Position numbers and translations under genes: made by a program
Shown: piece by piece, positions 18,807 through 27,630 of the stretch
Layout: every line of letters starts with the position of its first letter
How positions within the stretch are numbered: position 1 is the stretch's first letter
Assembly: GCF_029892095.1 (NCBI RefSeq)
Contig: NZ_JARZAE010000004.1
Location: 6,634,001 to 6,698,000, forward strand
Length of the DNA: 64,000 nt
From: Kitasatospora sp. MAP12-44
Lineage (GTDB): Bacteria; Actinomycetota; Actinomycetes; Streptomycetales; Streptomycetaceae
Direction: 5' to 3'
Notes under the pieces: generated by a model
What the model saw: only the letters and a program-made list of their open reading frames with translations
Told to the model about the DNA's origin: nothing
The model's database searches: none

Positions 18807-19604
18807 ATGGCAGCAGCGCATGCAGACTCGTTCGTGCAGGCCGGATCGCCTGCGCCGGATATGCGGTTGGTCTGCTTCCCGCATGCCGGCGGCGCACCGA
18901 GTGCCTTTAGGGGTTGGGCGGATCAACTGCCAACCGGCATAGGCCTGCTGACAGCCTGTTACCCAGGGCGCCACAACCGCTTCATCGATCCGCATCCGGC
19001 CTCGCTCGAGGAGCTCGCCGACGAACTGGCCGACGCACTCCAGCCCTACCTGGACACTCCGGTGGCGCTCTTCGGCCACAGCATGGGCGCCGCCCTGGCC
19101 TACGAGGTGGCGCTGCGGCTGGAGCAGCGCCACGGGGTGGGCCCGCTGCGGCTGTTCGTCTCCGGCCACCCCGCGCCGCAGCTGGCGCGGGAGGCCGGAA
19201 CGGACCACCAGGACGCCGAGGCGCTGATCAGCCACGTCAACCGGCTGGGCAGCGCCACGGCCGGCCTGCTCGACATCCCCGAACTGCGCGAGATCGCGCT
19301 CGCCACACTGAGCGCGGACTACGGGCTGATCGAGACCTACCGTCCGCCGGCGCCGGCCGCGGTCGGCTGCCCGGTGGTCGGCTACGTCGGCGACCAGGAC
19401 CACGACTGTCCGCCCGATGACGTCCGGGCCTGGGCCCAACTGTCCAGTGGCCGTTTCGAGTTCCGCTCGTTCCCGGGCAACCACTTCTACCTGGAGGAGC
19501 ACGAGGCCGAGCTGGTCCGCCAGGTGGTCGGCCACCTCCAGGACGACCTTCGCCTGCGCCGCGTGCTGGGCGCCACCCCGGTGGGAGGCGGCCGTGCTCG
19601 CTGA
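18807..19604 (+). CDS. Type II thioesterase
   Basis: 265 residues of the alpha/beta-hydrolase thioesterase family found beside peptide and polyketide synthetases. FPHAGGAPSAFRGW near the start is the oxyanion region, GHSMG holds the nucleophile Ser92, and the Asp and His follow at YVGDQDHD and PGNHFYL. Such enzymes release stalled or wrong acyl groups from carrier proteins. GGAGGA precedes the ATG. The 3' end overlaps the condensation-domain gene by 11 bases. Confidence 0.93.
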   Translation: MAAAHADSFVQAGSPAPDMRLVCFPHAGGAPSAFRGWADQLPTGIGLLTACYPGRHNRFIDPHPASLEELADELADALQPYLDTPVALFGHSMGAALAYEVALRLEQRHGVGPLRLFVSGHPAPQLAREAGTDHQDAEALISHVNRLGSATAGLLDIPELREIALATLSADYGLIETYRPPAPAAVGCPVVGYVGDQDHDCPPDDVRAWAQLSSGRFEFRSFPGNHFYLEEHEAELVRQVVGHLQDDLRLRRVLGATPVGGGRAR

Positions 19605-20979
19605 GCTGCACGCGTTGTCGCAGAACCAGGAAGCGCAGTGGTTCCTGCACCAGCTGGCCCCCGACTCCGCCGCCTACAACACCGGTGTCGCGGTGCGGAT
19701 CCGATCCGCCGTGGACGTCCCGGCGCTGGAGCGGGCCGTGGTCGAACTCGGGCGGCGGCACGACATGCTGCGCTCGGTCTTCACCGAGCAGGACGGCCAG
19801 CCCGTCCGGCTGGTCGATGCCGAGAGCCTGTGCCCGCTGGAGCTCTGCCCGTTGCCCGGCGCGACGGTCGAGGAGCTGGACGCGGCCGTCCGCGCCCGGC
19901 TGCGGGCGCCGTTCCTGCTGGCCGACGCCGGCGCGTTCCGGATCGTGCTGCACACCCGGGCGCCCGAGGACTCGGTGCTGCTGATCGCCGGTCACCACAT
20001 CGCCACCGACGCCGCCTCGGACTCCGTGCTGCTCGCCGACCTGCTGGAGCTCTACCGGCAGATCCGCGCGGGCGGGCCGGTCGGCCTCGAACCGCTGGCC
20101 GACTCCTACGACGAATATGTGATCAAGGAGCGGCGGCTGGTCTCCTCGCCGCTCGGCGCGGTGCTGGAGAAGCACTGGCAGGACCTCTGCCAGGGCGCCG
20201 CCGCCGTCAGCCTGCACCCCGACCGGCCGCGTCCGGCCCGGCAGTCCTTCACCGGCGACACCTGCCGGGTGATCGTGCCGGCCGAGCCGACCAGCCGGCT
20301 GCGGGAGGTGGCGCTGGAGTCCGAGGTCTCCTCGTTCGCCTTTCTGCTGGCCGTCTTCCAGGGTGTCCTGCACCGCCACATCCGCACCGCCGACTTCCTG
20401 ATCGGCGCCCCGGTCACCACCCGGCTCAGCTCGCGCTCGCGCAGCCTGGTCGGCAACTACATCAACACCATCGTCTTCCGCGCCGCGATCGGAGGCACCA
20501 CCACCTTCCGCGAGGCGGCGGTGGAGGCCAACAAGCAGCTCAAGAAGGCGATGGCCGGGCTGCGCTACCCGTTCGCGCACCTGGCCCGGATCCTGGCCGC
20601 CACCCGCGAGGCCGGGGAGTCGGCGGTCTACCGGGTCACCTTCAACATGCTGGCCACCTCGCACCTGCCCGAGCCGCTGCAGGCCGTCCTCGACAGCACC
20701 AAGGAGGACGAGGTCAGCCAGTACGCGGGCCTGCGGCTCTCGGCCTACCGGCTGCCGCAGCAGGAGGGCCAGGTCGATCTCGGCGTGGACGTGCTGCAGA
20801 CCGAGGACGTCCTGGTAGTGGACTTCCGTTACGACAGTGAGCTCTACGACCGCGGCACCGTCGAGCAGTTCGCCGCGCACTTCGTCCGGGCGGTCGAACT
20901 GGCCACCGCCAACCCGGACACCGCCGTCTCGCGGGCCCGGATCTGGGGCCGCGCGACGGCGGCCGTCAGCACCGTCTGA
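19594..20979 (+). CDS. Free-standing condensation domain protein
   Basis: 461 residues, the length of one NRPS condensation domain with no adenylation or carrier domain attached. It starts LSQNQEAQWFLHQLAPDSAAYN (core C1), the catalytic core is HHIATDA at His134-His135-Asp139, and GNYINTIVFRA and YPFAHLARIL belong to later core motifs. It should transfer an acyl group from a carrier protein to an amine or alcohol. The only carrier protein here is at 26369, presumably the donor; no NRPS module is nearby, so the acceptor must be a free molecule, a peptide or an off-window protein. The GTG start follows GGGAGG and overlaps the thioesterase gene. Confidence 0.9.
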   Translation: MLAELHALSQNQEAQWFLHQLAPDSAAYNTGVAVRIRSAVDVPALERAVVELGRRHDMLRSVFTEQDGQPVRLVDAESLCPLELCPLPGATVEELDAAVRARLRAPFLLADAGAFRIVLHTRAPEDSVLLIAGHHIATDAASDSVLLADLLELYRQIRAGGPVGLEPLADSYDEYVIKERRLVSSPLGAVLEKHWQDLCQGAAAVSLHPDRPRPARQSFTGDTCRVIVPAEPTSRLREVALESEVSSFAFLLAVFQGVLHRHIRTADFLIGAPVTTRLSSRSRSLVGNYINTIVFRAAIGGTTTFREAAVEANKQLKKAMAGLRYPFAHLARILAATREAGESAVYRVTFNMLATSHLPEPLQAVLDSTKEDEVSQYAGLRLSAYRLPQQEGQVDLGVDVLQTEDVLVVDFRYDSELYDRGTVEQFAAHFVRAVELATANPDTAVSRARIWGRATAAVSTV

Positions 20980-21050
20980 GCACCTGCTTGCTGACCCACC
21001 GCCCTCGCGGATCGGCCCGTCGATCCGCCCATCGAAAGGAGTACCCGGCC

Positions 21051-22835
21051 GTGTCCGAGACCATAGTGGACCGGATCGCCAGCCACGCCCGCGAGCTGTC
21101 CACCAAGGCGGCGGTGGTCTTCGCCCAGACAAGGGCCGGCGGTCTCGCCAGCGAGCAGCTGACGTACCACCAACTCGACCAGCACGCCCGGGCCTTCGCC
21201 CAGTTCCTGGCCGGTCACTGCGCGCCGGGCGACCGGGTGCTGCTGCTCTACCCCGCCGGTCTTGACTTCGTCACCGCGCTGATCGGCTGCCAGTACGCGG
21301 GCGTGGTGGCGGTGCCCGCCCCGGTGCCGGACAGCAGCGGCCGCCGCGACACCCGCACCGGCGGGATCGCCCGCGACGCGGGCGCCGTCCTGGTGCTCAC
21401 CGACACCCGCCGCCACGCCGAGGTCGGCGAGTTCCTGCGCGCCGAGGGCCTGGGCGAGCTGGCGGTGCTGGCCACCGACGAGCTGGACCTGGGGGAGGAC
21501 GCCGCCGCGCGGTGGACGCCCCCGGCACTGGCCGCCGACAGCATCGCCGTCCTGCAGTACACCTCCGGCTCCACCAGCGAGCCCAAGGGCGTGGTGGTCA
21601 GCCACGGCGCGCTGAGGCACAACGTCGGCCTGATCAGCCGCTCGTTCGGCGCCGGCGAGCAGACCAAGGTGTGCAGCTGGCTGCCGCACTACCACGACAT
21701 GGGCCTGGTCGGTACGCTGCTGGCTCCGCTGGCGCTGGGCGGTGAGATCGTGCTGCTCTCGCCCACCGACTTCCTGCGCCGGCCGCGGCTCTGGCTGGAG
21801 CTGATCCAGCAGTACCGCAGCTCCTTCACCACCGCCCCCAACTTCGCCTACGACCTGCTCACCCGGACCGTCACCGACGAGCAGCTCGCCGCCCTGGACC
21901 TCTCCAGCCTGCGCTTCGCCCTCAACGGCTCCGAGCCGGTCGACTCCGGCACGCTGCTGCGCTTCGCCGAGCGCTTCGCCCCGGCGGGCTTCAGCCCCGA
22001 GGCGTTCAAGCCCTGCTACGGGATGGCCGAGGCGACGCTCTTCATCACCGGCACCCCGCCCGAGCACGGCCCGGTCTTCACCCGGGTCGAGGCCGAGGCC
22101 CTGCAGGCCCACCGCTTCGCGCCGACCGCCGACGAGGGCGGCCAGCTGCTGGTCAGCAGCGGCCCGCCCACCGACCTGGAGGTGGTGGTGGTCGACGCCG
22201 ACACCGCCGAGGTGCTCCCGGAGGGCGCCGTCGGCGAGATCTGGGTGCGCGGCGAGAGCGTCAGTCAGGGCTACTGGCAGCGGCCCGAGGAGAACGCCCG
22301 CGCGTTCGGCGCCCGGACGGCGGACGGGCAGGACGGGTACCTGCGCACGGGCGACCTCGGCGTCCTGCACGAGGGCGAGCTCTACGTCACCGGCCGGCTC
22401 AAGGACGTCCTGATCGTGCGCGGCCGCAACCTCTACCCGCACGACATCGAGCGGCTGGTGCAGAGCATGCACCCCGGCTTCCAGGGCCTGCAGGGCAGCG
22501 TCTGCGCCGTTCCCTCGACGCAGGAGGAGATCGTCGTCATGCAGGAGGTGCGCCCGCACCGAGGCGAGCCGGTCGACCTGCCCGAGCTCTCCCGCCGGAT
22601 CCGCACCGAACTGGCCGAGCGCCTGGGTGTGCGGGTCTCCAACCTGGTCTTCCTGCGCCCCGGCCAGGTCCGGCGCACCACCAGCGGCAAGGTCCGCCGC
22701 TCGGTGATGCGCGAGCTCTTCCTGAGCGACGGCCTGACCGCCGTCCACCAGGACCTCGACGCGGAGATCGTCCGGCGCTACCGCAGTGCCCCCGAGCCGG
22801 TCCTCGAACCCGTCCTCGAGGGGGCGAACTCATGA
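21051..22835 (+). CDS. Fatty acyl-AMP ligase (FAAL)
   Basis: 594 residues from the GTG at 21051 (AAAGGAG upstream). P-loop LQYTSGSTSEPKGVVVSH at about 178, PHYHDMGLVGTLL, and in the C-terminal part YLRTGDLGVLHEGELYVTGRLKDVLIVRGRNLYPHDIE. GRN-YPHDIE and the long FAAL-type core distinguish it from CoA ligases: it adenylates a fatty acid and loads it directly on an acyl carrier protein, here most likely the one at 26369. The stop overlaps the next start (ATGA). Same gene order logic as LipA/LipD of friulimicin-type lipopeptide clusters. Confidence 0.92.
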   Translation: MSETIVDRIASHARELSTKAAVVFAQTRAGGLASEQLTYHQLDQHARAFAQFLAGHCAPGDRVLLLYPAGLDFVTALIGCQYAGVVAVPAPVPDSSGRRDTRTGGIARDAGAVLVLTDTRRHAEVGEFLRAEGLGELAVLATDELDLGEDAAARWTPPALAADSIAVLQYTSGSTSEPKGVVVSHGALRHNVGLISRSFGAGEQTKVCSWLPHYHDMGLVGTLLAPLALGGEIVLLSPTDFLRRPRLWLELIQQYRSSFTTAPNFAYDLLTRTVTDEQLAALDLSSLRFALNGSEPVDSGTLLRFAERFAPAGFSPEAFKPCYGMAEATLFITGTPPEHGPVFTRVEAEALQAHRFAPTADEGGQLLVSSGPPTDLEVVVVDADTAEVLPEGAVGEIWVRGESVSQGYWQRPEENARAFGARTADGQDGYLRTGDLGVLHEGELYVTGRLKDVLIVRGRNLYPHDIERLVQSMHPGFQGLQGSVCAVPSTQEEIVVMQEVRPHRGEPVDLPELSRRIRTELAERLGVRVSNLVFLRPGQVRRTTSGKVRRSVMRELFLSDGLTAVHQDLDAEIVRRYRSAPEPVLEPVLEGANS

Positions 22836-24586
22836 GGCACCGCCCGTACACCGCCGCCGCCACGCTCGACCGCCGGCTCGGCGACCCCGAGGACGACGGA
22901 CGGCTGTTCAGCTACCGCCGCAGCGCCGCCCTGGACGAGGGCGAGGAGTTCCCGCTGGAGATCTGCCGCGAGCTGGACTTCCTCGGCCTGCCGCGCGCCT
23001 ATGTCCCCGTCGAGCACGGCGGCGACCTGCGCGGCTACGACGAGGCCATGCAGCTGATGCGGGTGGTCTCGCGGCGCGACCTGACGGTGGCGATCGCGCA
23101 CGGCAAGACCTTCCTCGGCGCGGTCTCGGTCTGGGTCGGCGGCGAGAGCGAGCAGGCCCGCCGCCTGGGCGCGCAGATCGCCGACGGCACGATCGTCTCG
23201 TGGGGGCTGACCGAGCGCGAGCACGGCAGCGACCTGCTGGCCGGCGAGCTCCAGGCGCAGCCGGAGGCCGGCGGTGGGGAGCGCTGCTACCTCCTCAACG
23301 GCGAGAAGTGGCTGATCAACAACGCCACCCGGGGCCACCAGGTCTGCGTGCTGGCGCGCACCGACCCCGACGGCGGGCCGCGCGGCTTCAGCGTCCTGCT
23401 GGTGGACCGCCGCACCCTCGATCCGGCAAGTCACCGCCCGCTGCCCGCCGTTCGGCTGCACGGCATCCGCGGCGCGGACATCAGCGGGATCGCCTTCACC
23501 GACGCCGCCGTGCCCGCCTCGGCGCTGGTCGGCGGCGAGGGCGAGGGCCTGGAGATCGTGCTCAAGAGCCTCCAGCTCACCCGCACGCTCTGCGCCTCGC
23601 TCTCGCTGGGAGCTGGCGACCAGGCGCTCGGGATGGCCGTCGAGTACGCGCTGGAGCGCCACAACTTCGGCCGCCCGCTGGTGGATCTGCCGCAGACCAG
23701 GCGGCTGCTCACCGAGTCCTACGCGGACCAGCTGCTCGCCGAGGCGGTCTCGCTGGTCTCCGGCCGGGCCATCCACGCGCTCACCGCCGAGCTGCCGGTC
23801 AGCTCCGCGATCACCAAGTACCTGGTGCCGACCCTGGTCGAGCGGATGCTGCCGCGGCTGGCCAAGGTGATGGGCTCGCGCGCGCTGCTGGTCGGCGACA
23901 CCTACCGGCACGGACGCTTCCAGAAGGTGCAGCGCGACCACCGGATCGTCGGGATCTTCGACGGCAGCACGGTGGTCAACCTGCACTCGCTGGTCAACCA
24001 GTTCCCCGCGCTGGTGCGCGGCCACCGCCGAGCCCGGGTGGACCAGGTGGGCCTGCGGATGGCGACCACCCTGGACGAGCCGCTGAGCACCTTCGACCGC
24101 GAGCGCCTCGAACTGGTCTCCCGCTCCGGATCCAGCGTGGTCCAGTCGCTGCCGGCCGCCCTGGCCGAACTCCGCGGTCTCGATGAAGTACCGGACTCCC
24201 TCAAGGAGTTGGCGACCCGGATCAGTGCCGCCTGCGACCGCCTGATGGCGCGGGCGGCCGAGCACCGGCCGACCGCCCTGGACGTCCCGGCCGAGGTCTT
24301 CGAGCTGGCCGAGAGCTACACCGGCTGCTACGCGGCTGCCGCCGCGCTGCAGCTGTGGCTGCGCAACCACCAGGCGATGCGCGGCAGTTCGACCGAGCAG
24401 CTGTGGGCCGGCGGACTCTGGCTGGAGGCGGCGCTGACCCGCGCGCTCGGCCTGATCGAGCGCACCCCCGGGCCCGCCGGCGACGGCGAGGTCTTCGACC
24501 GGCTGGCCGCGCCGCTGCTGGCCCAGCACGCCGGATCCCGACTGCCCTCGCTGCTGCCCTACCCGTGCGAGGAGGAGAGCGCATGA
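22832..24586 (+). CDS. Acyl-CoA (acyl-ACP) dehydrogenase 1
   Basis: 584 residues: acyl-CoA dehydrogenase core (about 25-400) plus a C-terminal helical extension of about 170 residues. FAD/substrate motifs include SWGLTEREHGSDLLAG and LNGEKWLINNATRGH. Where medium-chain enzymes carry the catalytic Glu before the final Gly-Thr, this protein has IFDGSTVVN, an Asp (Asp377) in place of Glu. It probably desaturates or otherwise modifies the acyl chain carried by the cluster carrier protein, as LipB does in friulimicin biosynthesis. Coupled to both neighbours by ATGA overlaps. Confidence 0.88.
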   Translation: MRHRPYTAAATLDRRLGDPEDDGRLFSYRRSAALDEGEEFPLEICRELDFLGLPRAYVPVEHGGDLRGYDEAMQLMRVVSRRDLTVAIAHGKTFLGAVSVWVGGESEQARRLGAQIADGTIVSWGLTEREHGSDLLAGELQAQPEAGGGERCYLLNGEKWLINNATRGHQVCVLARTDPDGGPRGFSVLLVDRRTLDPASHRPLPAVRLHGIRGADISGIAFTDAAVPASALVGGEGEGLEIVLKSLQLTRTLCASLSLGAGDQALGMAVEYALERHNFGRPLVDLPQTRRLLTESYADQLLAEAVSLVSGRAIHALTAELPVSSAITKYLVPTLVERMLPRLAKVMGSRALLVGDTYRHGRFQKVQRDHRIVGIFDGSTVVNLHSLVNQFPALVRGHRRARVDQVGLRMATTLDEPLSTFDRERLELVSRSGSSVVQSLPAALAELRGLDEVPDSLKELATRISAACDRLMARAAEHRPTALDVPAEVFELAESYTGCYAAAAALQLWLRNHQAMRGSSTEQLWAGGLWLEAALTRALGLIERTPGPAGDGEVFDRLAAPLLAQHAGSRLPSLLPYPCEEESA

Positions 24587-26334
24587 CCCTCACCGACCAC
24601 CGCCCGGCCCCCGGCGAGCTCTGGAATCACGACGACCGGGACCATGACGACCCGGACAGGGTGGAGCCGCTGGAGGCCCTCTTCGGCGACCCGGACGACC
24701 CCGGCAACCCGACCGGCTTCACGGCCTTCCTGGACGCCGACGAACGCGGCCAGCTGCTGCCGGCAGGGCGCAGCCTGCTGGACACCTACCGGATCGGCGC
24801 GGAGTTCGTCCCCGCGCGGCACGGCGGACGGCTGCGCCAGGCCGACCACCTCGCGCGCACCCTGCGCGCGGTCTTCCGGCGTGACGCCGCCCTGGGCCTG
24901 GGCCACGGCGCGATCAACCTGATCGCCTCGGCGACCGTCTGGGCGGCCGGCGCGCCGCAGCAGCGCCAGGCACTGGCCGACGTACTGCTGAACGGCGGTC
25001 AGTGCGCCGGCGCCTACACCGAGCTCGGCTCCGGCCACGACCTCACCAGGTCCAAGGTGACGGCCACCCGCAGCGGCGCGGGGTTCGCGCTGAGCGGGCG
25101 CAAGGAGGTCATCAACAACGTCAACCGGGCCGACACCGTCACCGTGCTGGCCCGCACCGGGGACGGCTCGGGCAGCCGCGACCACTCGCTGCTGCTGCTG
25201 GACATGCGCGCCGTCCCCCGCGAGACGCTGCGCTTCCTGCCGCGCTACCGCACCTCGGGGCTGCGCGCGATCCACCTCGGGGGAGTGGAGTTCCTGGACT
25301 GCCCGGTGCCCGAGTCGGCGGTGGTCGGCGAGGTCGGCGGCGCGCTGGAGACGGTGCTGCGGGCCTTCCAGGTCACCAAGGCGACGCTGACCGGCGCCAC
25401 CATCGGCTGCTTCGACACCCAGCTGCGCACCGCCACCCGGTTCGCCGTCGAGCGCCGGCTCTACCACCGCTCGGTCTCCGAACTCCCGCACGCCCGCTCG
25501 GTGCTGGCCGGAGCCTTCGCCGACCTGCTGATCTCCGACAGCCTCAGCACCGTGGTCTGCCGCGCGCTGCACGTGCTGCCCGGGCAGAGCGCGGTGCTGG
25601 CGCCGGCCGCCAAGTACCTGGTGCCGCTGCTGATCCAGGAGTCGGTGGACTCGCTGGCGGTGGTGCTGGGGGCGCGGTCCTTCCTGCGCGAGGGGCGGTA
25701 CGGGATCTTCCAGAAGCACCTGCGGGACCTGCCGGTCGCCTCGCTCGCGCACTCGGGCGCCACCGTCTGCCAGGCCACCGTCATCCCCCAGCTGCCCAGG
25801 CTCGCCCGGCGCAGCTGGCTGGCCTCCGACGGCGCCCCGGCCACGCTCTTCAGGCTGCGCGAGCCGCTGCCCGAGCTGGACTTCGGCGCGCTGGGGATCT
25901 CGGCGGGCGCCGAGGACAGCCTGCTCGGCACGCTCCCGGTGCTGGCCGAGGAGCTGCGCGGCGACGCCGAACTCGGCCCGCTCTGCGAGCTGCTGGTCGC
26001 CGAGCTGCGCGCCCTCAGGGCGAGCTGCGCGGACCTGGCACCGCGCAACCGCACGCCGCTGGCCGAGCCGATCGGCTTCCAACTCGCCGAGCGCTACAGC
26101 ATCCTGCTCGCCGCGGCCGCCTGCCTGGGCGTGTGGCGCTACAACCACCAGCACCCGACCGCGTTCCTGCGCGACAGCGCCTGGCTGACGCTGGCCCTGC
26201 GCCGGCTGATCGCCCGGCTCGGCCTGCCGCTGCCGCCCGCCGGCGCCGGCACCGAGCAGCGCGTCTTCACCGAACTGCTCTCCCGCGAACGGGAGAACCG
26301 CTCCTTCGACCTCACCGGCCGGCTACTCGCCTAG
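24583..26334 (+). CDS. Acyl-CoA dehydrogenase-like protein 2
   Basis: 583 residues, a distant paralogue of the preceding gene with the same domain plan. AYTELGSGHDLTRSK and LSGRKEVINNVNRADTV replace the FAD-binding motifs, and the position of the catalytic acid reads LAHSGATVCQ with no acid at all. It may form a heterodimer with dehydrogenase 1, act on a different reaction such as isomerisation, or be a structural partner. ATGA overlap at the start. The weak motif conservation makes independent dehydrogenase activity doubtful. Confidence 0.83.
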   Translation: MTLTDHRPAPGELWNHDDRDHDDPDRVEPLEALFGDPDDPGNPTGFTAFLDADERGQLLPAGRSLLDTYRIGAEFVPARHGGRLRQADHLARTLRAVFRRDAALGLGHGAINLIASATVWAAGAPQQRQALADVLLNGGQCAGAYTELGSGHDLTRSKVTATRSGAGFALSGRKEVINNVNRADTVTVLARTGDGSGSRDHSLLLLDMRAVPRETLRFLPRYRTSGLRAIHLGGVEFLDCPVPESAVVGEVGGALETVLRAFQVTKATLTGATIGCFDTQLRTATRFAVERRLYHRSVSELPHARSVLAGAFADLLISDSLSTVVCRALHVLPGQSAVLAPAAKYLVPLLIQESVDSLAVVLGARSFLREGRYGIFQKHLRDLPVASLAHSGATVCQATVIPQLPRLARRSWLASDGAPATLFRLREPLPELDFGALGISAGAEDSLLGTLPVLAEELRGDAELGPLCELLVAELRALRASCADLAPRNRTPLAEPIGFQLAERYSILLAAAACLGVWRYNHQHPTAFLRDSAWLTLALRRLIARLGLPLPPAGAGTEQRVFTELLSRERENRSFDLTGRLLA

Positions 26335-26368
26335 CCGATATTCCGTCACTGAAAGGAAGTCCCCGATC

Positions 26369-26701
26369 ATGGCTACCCCCACCACCACCCCCACCACCTC
26401 GTCCGAGCCGATGAGCACCGAGGAGATTCGCGACTGGCTGCTCGGCAGAGTCGCCTTCTACCTCCAGCGCCCGGCCGAGGAGATCGACAGCACCGTCAAG
26501 CTGGCCGAGTACGGCCTGGACTCGCTCTACGCGCTGACCCTGTGCGGCGACATCGAGGACGAGTTCGACATCCCGGTCGTCCCCACGCTGGCCTGGGACC
26601 ACCCGACCGTGGACGCGATCGCCGAGCTGGTCCACCAGCAGGTCGCCGAGCTGCACCAGGGCGACGCGGCGGACCAGACGGATCAGGCCGACCCGCGGTG
26701 A
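26369..26701 (+). CDS. Acyl carrier protein
   Basis: 110 residues with a Thr/Pro/Ser-rich first 15 residues and one carrier domain. The phosphopantetheine site is Ser52 in EYGLDSLYALTLCGDIEDEF, followed by VVPTLAWDHPTVDAIAEL, the usual third-helix region. AAAGGAAG precedes the ATG. As the only carrier protein in the operon it should be loaded by the FAAL, act as the substrate for the dehydrogenases and donate to the condensation domain. The stop overlaps the next GTG (GTGA). Confidence 0.95.
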   Translation: MATPTTTPTTSSEPMSTEEIRDWLLGRVAFYLQRPAEEIDSTVKLAEYGLDSLYALTLCGDIEDEFDIPVVPTLAWDHPTVDAIAELVHQQVAELHQGDAADQTDQADPR

Positions 26702-27147
26702 GCGCCCGCCGCGGCTGGGCGGTGCTCGTCGCGGCACTGGCGATGGTGGTGCCCTGGGCGCTGAGTGTCAGCAGCGCCTTCCCGGCCACCATCACCGCCT
26801 ACCACTGGACCCGGACCTGGCTCGGCTTCGACTACGTGCTGACCGGCGGCCTGGCGCTCACCGGGTGGTTCGCCCGGCGCGCGGACCGCCGGGCGATGCC
26901 CTTCGGCGTGGTGACCGGCACCCTCCTGTTGATCGACGCCTGGTTCGACGTGTGCACCTCGCCGGCCGGCCTGGAGTTCGGCCAGGCGGTGGTGGACTCC
27001 TTCTTCGAGGTGTCCGGGGCGCTGCTCTGCTTCGCGATCGCCCTGCGGGCGGCAGCTCCCGGGGCCGCCGCCGGAGGTGGAGCCAGCACCACCATCGAAA
27101 CGGGTACCAGCGTTGAGGACCCGGCGGCCCCGCTGCGGGATCGTTGA
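26698..27147 (+). CDS. Four-helix membrane protein A
   Basis: 149 residues with four predicted membrane helices at about 7-27, 43-60, 68-88 and 98-120, then a Gly/Thr-rich tail. I do not recognise a named family. It aligns with the next gene over WTRTWLGFDYVLTGGLAL, RRADRRAMPFGVVTGTLLL and WFDVCTSPAG, so the two are paralogues. Coupled to the carrier protein gene by GTGA. Position suggests transport, export or membrane anchoring of the acyl product. Confidence 0.75.
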   Translation: MSARRGWAVLVAALAMVVPWALSVSSAFPATITAYHWTRTWLGFDYVLTGGLALTGWFARRADRRAMPFGVVTGTLLLIDAWFDVCTSPAGLEFGQAVVDSFFEVSGALLCFAIALRAAAPGAAAGGGASTTIETGTSVEDPAAPLRDR

Positions 27148-27185
27148 GCACACGACAGCACCGCTGACCGAGAGGGGAGTTGCTC

Positions 27186-27626
27186 ATGTTCTCGTTCGTT
27201 CCCGTGGCCGTGGCCACGCGTTGGGCACCCCGGATCGTGCTGGCGGCCGCCGTCGCCATGATCCCGTGGATGCTCTACCTCGGCCTCTGCCTGCCCTCCA
27301 CCGTGTCGGCCCGGCACTGGCAGCTGGCCTGGGTCGGCCTGGACGTTGCGGGCCTGGCCGCGCTGGCGGGGGCCTGCTGGCTGGCCCACCGGCGCGACCC
27401 CCGGGCCCTCCCGGTGGCGATCATGAACGCCACCCTGGTGGCCGCCAAGATCTGGTTCGGGATGTCCACCTCGCCGTCCGGGCACACGCCGAACGGGCCG
27501 CTGCTGGTCGAGGGCGGTCAGCTCGCGCTGGCGGTCTGCTGCCTGCTGCTCACCGCCGCCGAGCCCGCCTCCGCCCGCCCGGTCCGCCCGGCCGGCCGCT
27601 TTCCTCGTACCTCCCTGGAGAACTGA
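27186..27626 (+). CDS. Four-helix membrane protein B
   Basis: 146 residues, four helices at about 12-35, 45-65, 75-93 and 105-122. Shared pattern with its neighbour: WQLAWVGLDVAGLAALAG, RRDPRALPVAIMNATLV and WFGMSTSPSG. The ATG at 27186 follows GAGAGGGGAG; an in-frame TTG two codons earlier is less likely. Probably forms a pair with protein A. Function unknown. Confidence 0.75.
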   Translation: MFSFVPVAVATRWAPRIVLAAAVAMIPWMLYLGLCLPSTVSARHWQLAWVGLDVAGLAALAGACWLAHRRDPRALPVAIMNATLVAAKIWFGMSTSPSGHTPNGPLLVEGGQLALAVCCLLLTAAEPASARPVRPAGRFPRTSLEN

Positions 27627-27630
27627 CACC

